Shown here: positions 1-8,706 of the stretch, piece after piece
Numbering within the stretch: the stretch's first letter is position 1
Layout: the number at the start of each line of letters is the position of its first letter
From: Nemertoderma westbladi
Lineage: Eukaryota; Xenacoelomorpha; Nemertodermatida; Nemertodermatidae
Assembly: GCA_032718475.1 (NCBI GenBank)
Contig: JAUCBJ010006899.1
Span: 21,808 to 85,807, forward strand
Direction: 5' to 3'
Length of the DNA stretch: 64,000 bases
Position numbers and translations under genes: made by a program
Notes under the pieces: model-generated
Database searches by the model: none
The model's input: only the letters and a program-made list of their open reading frames with translations
Told to the model about the DNA's origin: nothing

Positions 1-539
1 AAATTTCGTGCTAGCACCAAAATTTGCACACAGCACCGAAAAATACAAGTTTGATACGCTTGGTGCAACTCGTATATATTCCATCGAAACCAGAACCCAA
101 AAAAACCCCAATTGCGTAAAAAACAAGTTTGAAACAATCAATTTACAAAATTGCCATATTTCAAAATTTGGTGCTGGCAGCAAAATTTGGCACCCGCCGA
201 AAAAAAACAGGTTTGAAATTTCTAAATCATTTTATATGAATTCCATCCAATTGCTAACACCAAAAAACCGGTGTAAATCAATAATAGAGATGTTACAATT
301 CATATTTAATGAAATGAAATTTTCAAAAAACGTCTCAAAAAAGTGCCAAAAGTAGGGTTAAAAAATGGTGCTATAACTCGAAAACTACCCAATATTTTTG
401 AAAATGGTTTTCACTACTAGGAAGAGAAAAGATTTTTAGGAAAAGTCATAAAATTTCAGATTCCCAACTGCGTTGGTTTCAGAATTATAATAAAAAAACC
501 ACGGGGGGTCATATTGACCACCCCCCGAGTTTAATAGGG
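1..539 (+). mobile_element. piggyBac-like non-autonomous element, right-hand part
   Basis: This stretch repeats, in the same orientation, the right third of the complete element at 37879-39376. Both share the recurring 'gtgctagcaccaaaattt' blocks and the same terminal design. It ends in a G-rich palindrome around GGTCATATTGACC, then AATAGGG, followed directly by TTAA at 540-543. CCC-type termini and TTAA targets are hallmarks of piggyBac elements. No transposase is present; the 115-codon open frame at 8-355 only reflects repeat sequence. The left end lies outside the window. Confidence 0.65.
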
Positions 540-543
540 TTAA
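540..543. repeat. TTAA target site beside piggyBac-like end
   Basis: The TTAA tetranucleotide directly follows the terminal GGG of the element, as expected for the duplicated piggyBac target. The matching left copy is outside the window. Confidence 0.55.
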
Positions 544-575
544 TGATTTAACAAGCCCAGAGAGATGCTTCTGAG

Positions 576-580
576 TCATG
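576..580. repeat. Target-site duplication TCATG (left copy) of element 1
   Basis: TCATG at 576-580 sits directly outside the LTR that starts TG at 581. The same five bases follow the other LTR at 19565-19569. A 5-bp duplication is within the known range for BEL/Pao integrases and shows that the whole 19-kb unit integrated as one piece. Confidence 0.85.
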
Positions 581-2744
581 TGATAAACAACCGCGACCTC
601 TATACTAACAGCAGAACTGTTGAACAGACTAATACCCGTTAATATCCTTCTGCCAACCTAGTAAGTTCTCGTCTAACCAATAAGACACAAAGACTGCTCT
701 ACTGTTAAGTAAAGGGGCTCAGGAGCGTGATATTACTAAATTGTAAGGGTTGCTAAATACAAAACCGCTACTTACCGTTAGATGGCGCTAATCTGCCGTC
801 CGCTAATATATTTACTAATTTTACACAACTCCTGCAAAATCGCTTGTTCCTTTCTCTACCGATTGCTCAATAGAGAGCTAACTGTTCGAATCTATGAGCC
901 ACGCAGGAATAACCAAAACAATAAACCCGAGTCGGCTCCCTAAGCTTACTTAAGACGAGTGCGAGAGGCCTTGCACTCAGAGTATTCTTACGCCTAATTT
1001 TATCACTATTAAAGCACGCTATTACCTACGTCTTTCTAATCGCGAATACTGGGGTTTCTCTAACGTAATGTGTGAATGCGAGAATATTTAAATATCAAAA
1101 TGGTACAGTAATTGTCTCTCGTGGATAGTACCACTCTGGGTCTACAATTGCCTGCAGCTGGCTTTAGGCCAGCAAATCACTAGCGTTTCGTGCGTACCGA
1201 ATAGTGCGTTCTAGCTGATTGCCCGCTAATGCAAATAACTGCTCAGCGTGAATAGTTTACAGTACACTAATTATTACCTTAGCTACTCTCCGCTATGCTG
1301 CGTACTAATTCTTAATTTTTTACTAATTAATTACAGTCACAAATATTTAACAGCGTACTAATTACTAAGAGTTCCAGAATACGTAATTCTAATTTATCAC
1401 GCAACAGGTTTCGCTAGTAATAGCCTAAATTGCCGTATTACTTTGACCTAATCAGTAACTAATTGTTGTAACTAAGAAATAGAAACCAATCAAAGAGAAA
1501 AGAGCGCCTACCTAAACATTCACAATCATAGGCACACTTCAATAACACACCAATCAGCGTTAGAAATCACAGTTTACAATTATGCAATTCACTACTCGTA
1601 CTCCACACTCAACGTTCGAAACGTTATGATACGTGCAGGCCTCTCCCGGGTACATATAGGACTCCTAACTAACCTGATTCCCGCCCCCCTAATACTAAAT
1701 AGAGACGAAACCTGGATCATCAGCCCCCTAATTACCGTACCGGCGATTGGTCTGCGTACCACAGCGTTAACTTCCCGACCGCAACCGTGACCCCACGCCA
1801 GCGTTGCTCGCTTTGAATCCTCCGCTCTCCCTTAGTCGCCCAACCCCCCGATGTGCCCACCGCCCGCTGGCGCCTTAGCCCTCCATTACGCTAATAGCTA
1901 CCGTAGCGGCACATGCAAATCACAAAGTCTGACAGTCTCAGAAATCCCTTAGGATTATTGCGCAGAAAAGAATCACATAGAACCATTAATCAAAGGTAGA
2001 AATCATAGTTCAATTGTAATTAGCAGTAATCGAAGGAATTATTGAGAAACACAAGCAAGTAATCGCACTAGCAAATCATTTCACGAAATTAATCAAATTA
2101 GCAAATTGCAGAAAGTACGATATCCTAATACAAAATTAGAGACAGCTCAACAGCAGTGAGAATGTGTCATGTGAGTGAGAGATTGATGATAGGCTCTACC
2201 GGCACACCGCCAATTTATAGGTGATCCGGGTGGGATGATGCAATAGGGTGACTCAATCGCTCTCCTATTGGCTCTCCAGTCCATGCTAGCATTAGACCAA
2301 CCTGGAAGCAGTTAATCCAATAAGGAGGCCGGATTGTAGCCCTATTGCTCAAATTATTACCATATATGGTAATGGATCACGTCTCTGGCTGCTGAATGGC
2401 CAGGACGGCGTCCCTATGCTAGCCCTATCAAACTAATATCAGCAAGCACAAAATCCAGGGTCCGAGTAAACTCGCTACCCTGGGACTATCTACATATATC
2501 CTAATACAAAATTACGTAGGTAGGGCTACATACTATACAAAATGGATGGTTTCAAATATATGGGCGTTTTGATTTCCCTACCTAAATACCACTGCGTTAT
2601 TATGCCTTATCTAAAATATCATGCTGCACAACGGACTAATATTACGTACAGTATAACGGACTAATATTGCATACTGCATAACGGACTAATACTGCATACA
2701 GTATAACGACTAATAATGTGGATACAGCGCCATATACCGTAACA
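581..2744 (-). repeat. 3' LTR of element 1
   Basis: It is co-linear without indels with 17401-19564 (offset 16,820). By eye the differences are substitutions at about 1145, 1240, 1786 and 1911. On the element's own strand it begins TGTTACGG at 2744 and ends at 581. No coding potential was found. The first 115 bases on the element strand hold a 25-bp tandem repeat. The 3' LTR receives a weak polypurine stretch (GGAGCGG on the minus strand, just above 2744). Confidence 0.92.
2631..2721. repeat. 25-bp tandem repeat inside LTR (three units plus partial)
   Basis: Units begin ACGGACTAATA at 2631, 2656 and 2681, with a partial unit from 2706. Each unit ends in a TACAGTATA or TACTGCATA half-palindrome. 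The same array is at 19451-19541 in the other LTR. On the element strand it lies at the very start of U3, where enhancer-type repeats are common in LTRs; that role is inference. Confidence 0.7.
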
Positions 2745-3233
2745 CCGCTCCAAGGGAAATCATATAATGTTTCCCTCCAATTGTAGAAGAGTATAAGGTG
2801 ATGTATACAAAACAAAATAAATTTCTTCCAACCAATCTAAATAACATAATAATTCTACTATTTACAAATATTGCCATAGATATTGCATAATGAATTACAT
2901 ACAAATTAAATTTACAAAATATTATCTCTCTCATTGTTTAACGATTATTACATACAAATTAAATTTACAAAATATTGTTTCTCGTTCATTCTTACTACAT
3001 AATGATTACTACATACAAAATCAAATATAAAAATTTTGCTAGGGCAAGTGAAAGGAGTAAGCCAAACCCGCAGGTTTGTCTCCCCAATCACTTCCTTCGC
3101 CTCTTTCATAATATAAATTCAAATAACTCAACTAGTGTATATGAGTCTAGTCGAAGATTTTCAAATGCTACAATATACATCAGAGCGACGATGATGTATA
3201 TATCTAGAGTCTGTCGCCCTGTGCCATAATGTA
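2745..3233 (-). other. Untranslated 3' region of element 1 before the 3' LTR
   Basis: About 490 bp separate the stop of the triple-knuckle frame from the 3' LTR. It holds two copies of a 'tacatacaaattaaatttacaaaat' type AT-rich repeat near 2894 and 2952, and one copy of the element-wide 18-bp palindrome at 3062-3079. The small open frames here have no recognisable content. Confidence 0.6.
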
Positions 3234-4619
3234 TTATCGACCCGCTCCTGGGTTCTTTGGGCTCGCTCCTCTCTTTCGCCCCCTTCCCAGATACACTAAT
3301 CGTCCTCTAGTCGACTCCGTTGACGGCGTCCGTGAGGCGTCACTCCCCGGAACCGACGACGACGTTCCCTGAGCCCCGACAGATTCTCGGCTCGAACTTC
3401 TCCCTCGGCCTCGTCCCAATTGTCGCGCTCCCGTGGTCGCTTCCGCCAACTCTTCCTTATGCAGTTGCACACGCGCTTTCTCCGACGCCCCCTGCGCCTT
3501 GCGCTGCAACCGTTGAGCTTCTATAATTGAATGATAGTGATCGTCCTTGACTTGACGCTTGTCTTGGACCCCTCCTCCTGGTTCTTTCCGCGAGCCTTGA
3601 GCTCCAGCGGTCGTCGCTGTGGTCGCTGCGATCCTTTGTTCCTGTATCCTCTCGGCGGTCAATGAACCCACTGGCACATGAGTCAACAAGAATTCGTTGC
3701 GGTATTGTATAGCCGCCATCCTCCAATCACCTCGCGCGCGTACCACTTTTCTAGTCTCCGTAAATACACCCTTCGTGATGCGATCGCAAATAGCAACGAA
3801 GTTCCATGTGTACTTATTGTCCATGTTCAATTGTCTGAAGTATTCTCGGACTACGATAACTCCAGTGTTTTGTGGAAGGTCTTGAGCAGTTAGGATGAGC
3901 TCCTGATATTGTGGTAGCGATTGTAGATATGGCTCGTACGCAACATGCGATGGGTCTACCGCCCAAAACCCATATCCTGCTTTAAATGGTAACCAACGCA
4001 TCTGCGCTTGAATATGGTAATCCGCCACACTCTCCCACTTATCTAACATCTCCCGAAGTAGGTTAGCGCTATGGTTTTGAAAGGAATCATCTCGCAGCTG
4101 GCATCTCGCGCTACGATGTCCCTTTACCCCACAATATCCACATTGAGAAATGAAGACGGTGCACGTGTGAAACGAATGGTCGGTCTCATTACACCAACGA
4201 CAGACCTTATGCGCCGCCTCTACTACCGCGTCGCACGACTTTAGACTGTGCCTTGTGCTGCCGCACAATTTGCACCTACGCGCTTGTGGAAACCAGGCCC
4301 TCTCGTATATGAGGTCTCCAATCGGTTTCGCACTTCCTTCCTTCCCAATGTCTAATACGATGTCGTCCTCTCCAGTCAACGGTTGTCGATCCGGAACAAA
4401 GTAAACATCCTCGCCCTTGTCCTCTATCTCCAATATTTCCTCCCGCGTTCGTTTCGGATATGTCTTCTCCACCGGAAGATCTACTCCGAACACCTCTACT
4501 AACGTTTCCGGCCAGCCCTCCTTAACAGGTCTATCAGCCTCCGAGTGGAAGGGAGTACCAAACCCGCGGGTTTGATTCCCGAACCACTTCTCCAAAGCTT
4601 CTGGCGTCGGATATTCCAT
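3234..4619 (-). CDS. Triple CCHC zinc-knuckle accessory protein of element 1
   Basis: 461 residues from ATG at 4619. Three tandem CX2CX4HX4C knuckles lie at about residues 116-172 (CKLCGSTRHSLKSC, CRWCNETDHSFHTC, CGYCGVKGHRSARC), a nucleic-acid-binding module. A middle region without recognised domain follows, then a basic, R/G/S-rich tail with RGRGRSSSRES and LGRGRKRG, probably RNA- or DNA-binding. There is no signal peptide or membrane segment, so it is not an envelope protein. The frame continues that of the exonuclease gene upstream: only a UGA (4626-4628) and two codons separate them. In element 2 the equivalent knuckles are fused to the exonuclease. It may therefore be the C-terminal half of a readthrough product. 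Confidence 0.8.
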   Translation of the reverse strand: MEYPTPEALEKWFGNQTRGFGTPFHSEADRPVKEGWPETLVEVFGVDLPVEKTYPKRTREEILEIEDKGEDVYFVPDRQPLTGEDDIVLDIGKEGSAKPIGDLIYERAWFPQARRCKLCGSTRHSLKSCDAVVEAAHKVCRWCNETDHSFHTCTVFISQCGYCGVKGHRSARCQLRDDSFQNHSANLLREMLDKWESVADYHIQAQMRWLPFKAGYGFWAVDPSHVAYEPYLQSLPQYQELILTAQDLPQNTGVIVVREYFRQLNMDNKYTWNFVAICDRITKGVFTETRKVVRARGDWRMAAIQYRNEFLLTHVPVGSLTAERIQEQRIAATTATTAGAQGSRKEPGGGVQDKRQVKDDHYHSIIEAQRLQRKAQGASEKARVQLHKEELAEATTGARQLGRGRGRSSSRESVGAQGTSSSVPGSDASRTPSTESTRGRLVYLGRGRKRGASPKNPGAGR

Positions 4620-4625
4620 CGACGG

Positions 4626-6941
4626 TCAGTCTCCCAAATCTCCGATGTTCTGTCGATATACTCCTTCGAATATCGCTAATCCTCTCCTCACCATCGACGT
4701 ATTCTCTAACGATTGGTTGAAGAACGGGGTTAAGAAACGCTTCATCACGTCGGATTGGATTCCCCCTTTCGAGCGAACGTATTGATCTCCTCCGAATACC
4801 AATGGATGACGCTTCAAAACTCGCGCAACGATATCCGCTAATAAACAAGTCACCGTGTTCGACTCAAGCACCAAATAATATTGTAGCGACGCACGGGGTG
4901 GCGCGCAAATGTTCCAATACACTAACGCTTGCCGCTTGAAGTGGGATTTGAACTCCGCTCCCGGTGGCGTGTTGTATTCGCCATACGCCTCCTCGTACTT
5001 CTTTTGCGTCTTTAACTTAAAGTCCCAATTATACAACAAGTGTGCTATAAAGCCCATACCAGTCTTGGCAGAGTTGGGATACTCCCTATAAATTCCAATA
5101 TCCTGTGCCCATAGCAACAATAGCTTGGTGTCGACAAACGGTCTCGGCAATCTATCTTCCAGATCAGTCATGGCGTTGAAGTCACTCTCCAAATCGCTCT
5201 GGACTCCCGATCCCACCTTGACGTAATCTTGGTTGAGAATAGCCTCTCTAACTTTCTTGGGTAACATCCTGGCGTCGATACGCTCCGCTCCGTGCATACC
5301 TCCTCGCCTGCATACCTCCAAAATCTGTTCCCTAGGATCCTTCCCCTTCCGATATTGTGTCGTTATGATGGGCTCCGGTCTCTCTCGATCCGCCCTCACA
5401 CGCATAAACACATGAGTCACACCATCGGCCGCACGAATTTGAATACACTTGCTAGTCAAGCATTCCTGATGGGACCCTCCTTCATTGTCGTAGAACATCA
5501 CCCTCCAATCCTGCAGTGATTCCTCCGTCTTCCTCCACCGACGCTGAATCTCGTCTGATGGGGTCCACATGCGCTCGATCGCCTTGTGGTCATCATATCG
5601 GGTATAAGAACCCTTCCTCCTCAGCCACGTCTGGTCTACCTCCTCGTCGTCTGGGAATGTAGCCACCGCGACCCATACCTTGATGTACTTATCCAACCAT
5701 CCGAATAGCTTACTCTCCTTCCCCGGAGCTCCAATCTTATCCAACGTGTCATAATCTATGATCTGCATTGGGACATCACGCAAGAACTTCGCGCATAAAA
5801 CTTCCCGTAGACAGTCAACGTTCCAATGGTCCGCCATTCTTACCATCGGCAAGAATCGTATCGCTTCTCGCGACTCCGGATGATCTACTAATATCGCAGG
5901 TTCGGTGCCGTCGGAATAATACACCGGTCCGGGTTGAGATACGACCTGTGGAACAAATCCGGTCACTCTCCTCGTCTCCTCTTGATGTCTATCCGCGGTC
6001 TTATTATACTCCGCTATCCTGTTCTCAAATAACTCTTTCGCCTTCGCCGCTCGCTCCTCCTGCCGCAACGCGTCTATGTCGTCCTGATGCTCAGGCGTGA
6101 GGCTTCTCACTCGGTGAGGTGAAGTAAACGCAGTCCAGGGACTCGAGAGCTCCAAACCCGCGGGTTTGGTACCCGAGTCCCGCGCCGCTTCGCGCCGCGC
6201 CTCTAGATCCTTATAGGCTCGGTACAGCGAAATGGCCGCTGCCGTCTCTATCAAACTGGGTGTCGAACAGGGTTTAATCTCCGTATACGGATCTAATGTC
6301 GTAACGGTCGGCGTAATGGGTCTCGGAAGTCGCTTTCCACTGAAGTCGATACTGATCATCGGGTTGCTCATCGGGTAACCTCCCTCGTTGTATCTAAGGA
6401 ATTGGTGAGCTGGACATCGCGTTAATATCGGTTCCGGATGTTGCTCGTCTAGTCGGTCGGGAATCGCCACGTCCTGTTTATTCATGCATTCACCACACTT
6501 GTAGAAGAGCTTGTATACGCTGAAGACCTTCGGCGTCTCCTGATCCTCGCCTCGAGTCCTCCGATACAGGTGCATTCCGTCGAACTGGTCTCGGACTGCA
6601 GGTAGAGGCTCCTCATGTCGTAAATACATATTCATATGGTATAGTCGTGCGATTTCCTCGTCCGGATCTGCGCTAATGTCGCACACGACCAAAGCAAAGT
6701 CGTAGGGATACCGCGTGCGATACTCTTTCCGCAAAACTTCCATCCGGTCCCCCAACGCTCTCATTCTTTCTCTCCGTAATTCTTTATCATAACTTGGTTT
6801 ATACTTCCCGTTCAGCTCCATCACGGACCGCCCATGGTAGTAAACGTTAGAGTCTTTACATCCTGGTCGCGCGAATGGTAGCTCCGCCTCCTCTCTGGCA
6901 GTAAATCCTCTGCGCGGTTGCGCTCTAATATCCCTCTCCAT
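4626..6941 (-). CDS. DEDD-type 3'-5' exonuclease-like accessory protein of element 1
   Basis: 771 residues from ATG at 6941. The first 470 residues match nothing I know; they include a possible zinc site (C149, C152, C176, H179). Residues about 480-705 read as a DEDD exonuclease fold: motif I YDNEG (D485, E487) before a hydrophobic strand; motif II KVGSGVQSD (D583); a VDT at 603-605; a GMGFIAHLLYNWDFK stretch like the RNase D helix; and motif III with Y689-x3-E693, where Asp is usual. RNase D/WRN/EXD nucleases act on RNA or DNA 3' ends. The frame ends in UGA and resumes in the knuckle protein. A short TATA-like run (about 6957-6972) lies just upstream. Fold assignment is mine, by eye. Confidence 0.65.
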   Translation of the reverse strand: MERDIRAQPRRGFTAREEAELPFARPGCKDSNVYYHGRSVMELNGKYKPSYDKELRRERMRALGDRMEVLRKEYRTRYPYDFALVVCDISADPDEEIARLYHMNMYLRHEEPLPAVRDQFDGMHLYRRTRGEDQETPKVFSVYKLFYKCGECMNKQDVAIPDRLDEQHPEPILTRCPAHQFLRYNEGGYPMSNPMISIDFSGKRLPRPITPTVTTLDPYTEIKPCSTPSLIETAAAISLYRAYKDLEARREAARDSGTKPAGLELSSPWTAFTSPHRVRSLTPEHQDDIDALRQEERAAKAKELFENRIAEYNKTADRHQEETRRVTGFVPQVVSQPGPVYYSDGTEPAILVDHPESREAIRFLPMVRMADHWNVDCLREVLCAKFLRDVPMQIIDYDTLDKIGAPGKESKLFGWLDKYIKVWVAVATFPDDEEVDQTWLRRKGSYTRYDDHKAIERMWTPSDEIQRRWRKTEESLQDWRVMFYDNEGGSHQECLTSKCIQIRAADGVTHVFMRVRADRERPEPIITTQYRKGKDPREQILEVCRRGGMHGAERIDARMLPKKVREAILNQDYVKVGSGVQSDLESDFNAMTDLEDRLPRPFVDTKLLLLWAQDIGIYREYPNSAKTGMGFIAHLLYNWDFKLKTQKKYEEAYGEYNTPPGAEFKSHFKRQALVYWNICAPPRASLQYYLVLESNTVTCLLADIVARVLKRHPLVFGGDQYVRSKGGIQSDVMKRFLTPFFNQSLENTSMVRRGLAIFEGVYRQNIGDLGD

Positions 6942-7702
6942 TATGCCTCGCGTATATACATATATATATATCCCAATAAGTGCCGTTACGTAACCAACTA
7001 CACTGTGGGTAAATCAGTTAGATGCCGCCGAAGGACAGACCTCCCGAACCCCCCCCCGCCTTCCAGCAGTTCAGGTTCGACTCTCTAGATCCCGTCTCTT
7101 CCTAACTAACTATCCTCTAACCTATTCCCATGCATAGCGCAAAAACTTTGGAGATAAACTGGCCGTGACCAACTCACTTTTTGATGCCCAAACTACTCCC
7201 ATTACTCCTACTAAACTACAGTAGTTAGAAAGGACCATAGCCACAATACTCGACTATACCAAACCCACAGGTTTGATAATCGAACATCACACATCCTGCA
7301 AACTACTGAGTGGGGTCCGTGCACGCCTCTGGTGCTACTAACCTTTAGCACCCTAGTTGCACTGTTGGCACCAATCTGTGGAAGTTGCTAAACTCAATTT
7401 ACACTCCTACGTAATATAGCCGTCACCATGGTTTCTAAATGCTATTTTCCAGGCTTCACGACTTTCAAATTACTGTTTATCTATAGACGAATTCTAAAAC
7501 GCGTCTATACACAGCGTCTGGAATTGTCTTGGGTTCACTTCTAATTTTTTAAAATTTTAAATTTTCCAAAAAATTTTTGAAAATAAAATTTTGTTTTGAT
7601 ACCCACCAGACAAAACTCAACGCAAATCACCACAACCCCGCTCCTATGCATTTCCGTGTATTTGCATACGAGGAATGCATACGAAGTGAGTTGCCTCTAA
7701 CA
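6942..7702 (-). other. Non-coding interval between pol and exonuclease genes of element 1
   Basis: About 760 bp without a coding frame on the element strand. It holds the palindrome copy at 7259-7276, a C-rich run near 7048-7057, a GTTACGTAAC palindrome near 6991, an AT-rich TATATATATATA stretch close to the exonuclease start, and an A/T-homopolymer zone near 7541-7600. It could serve an internal promoter or a splice acceptor for the downstream gene; neither is shown. Confidence 0.5.
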
Positions 7703-8680
7703 CTAACTCTGTTTGGAGGCAGGAGACAAATTATAATCTCCCGTCTCGATACGTGTCTCCTCTAATAACACAATATCTTGGACCGGTCGGTCCAAGGTGT
7801 GTAAACCATTAGTTTTACACTTTTTTGGGTGCGGACACTTGCACCTAATTTTCACAGTGACTGTGCGCACTATGTTTTGCACGTCTGGGTGTGTGTGCGA
7901 GATCACTCCTGTCTCCCAATACTTTCTCTTGACAATGGGTTCGGTTATCAACACGTAATCTCCCCTTTGGAGACTCCGAACCGTTTTGTACCACTTTGTT
8001 CTGGTAGATATGGTGGGAAGATAGTATTCCCGCCAATATTCCCAGAATGTGTACGCCACAAACTGTGTTACTTTCCAGCTTTTACGACTATATAGGTCGG
8101 CACTAATGGGTTCTGATGCCGGCACAAGAAATGCTGGACTCTGCATTAGCAAATGATTCGGCGTTAATGCAACACCGTCTGGCAACATAGCTATCGGACT
8201 CGAGTTTAGGGTATGCTCGATTTCAATGAAAGCTGTGACCAGTTCGTCGTCGGTAAGTTGTTTGTTCACAGGCAACGTCTTAGCAATGGCCTGCTTTACA
8301 GAGCGAACTAAACGCTCCCAACTTCCTCCTCTCCAAGGACTCTCTGGAGTATTGAATCTCCATTCTACTCGTTGCGGCAAAAGTGCTGCAGAAATTTCCT
8401 TATTCTGTGCTACTTTATGAGCCGCATTCAACTCGCTATTCCCTCCGACAAAGTTTGTACCCTTGTCAGAGTAGAACGCCTTTACTAGTCCTCTCCTGGC
8501 CATAAATCTCTTCAAGGCCAGGAGCAGAGATTTGGTCGACATGTCTGCCACACGCTCGATATGTATGGCTCTACTAGCCATACATGTCAGTAGCAGACCC
8601 CATCGCTTGTGGGTCAGCCGTCCACTCTGCTTCAATCGGACCAAAACAATCCACCCCTGTGTTCGTAAAGGGTGGGTCAT
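7703..8680 (-). pseudogene. Integrase core and C-terminal part of element 1 pol (frame-shifted)
   Basis: This frame carries the BEL/Pao integrase core after its first Asp: the second catalytic Asp in FYSDKGTNFVGG (usual form SDNGTNF), the catalytic Glu in GGSWERLVRSVK, then the typical C-terminal region with LTPNHLL, YWREYYLPT and RGDYVLI. The first 15 or so residues of the frame are out of register: the first catalytic Asp motif (GVDCFGP) is read in a different frame just above, at about 8640-8660. Two single-base shifts (near 8790-8800 and 8625-8640) thus separate it from the main pol frame. They may be real lesions or assembly errors, since the remaining pol is open. Confidence 0.8.
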
Positions 8681-8706
8681 ATGCCTGCACTCTCGCTTCC
8701 GGGAGT

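Noticed and set aside
3234-6941. Accessory genes as env (envelope) of an endogenous retrovirus-like element
   Set aside because: No signal peptide, membrane segment, cleavage site or cysteine-rich ectodomain; zinc knuckles and nuclease-like motifs instead.
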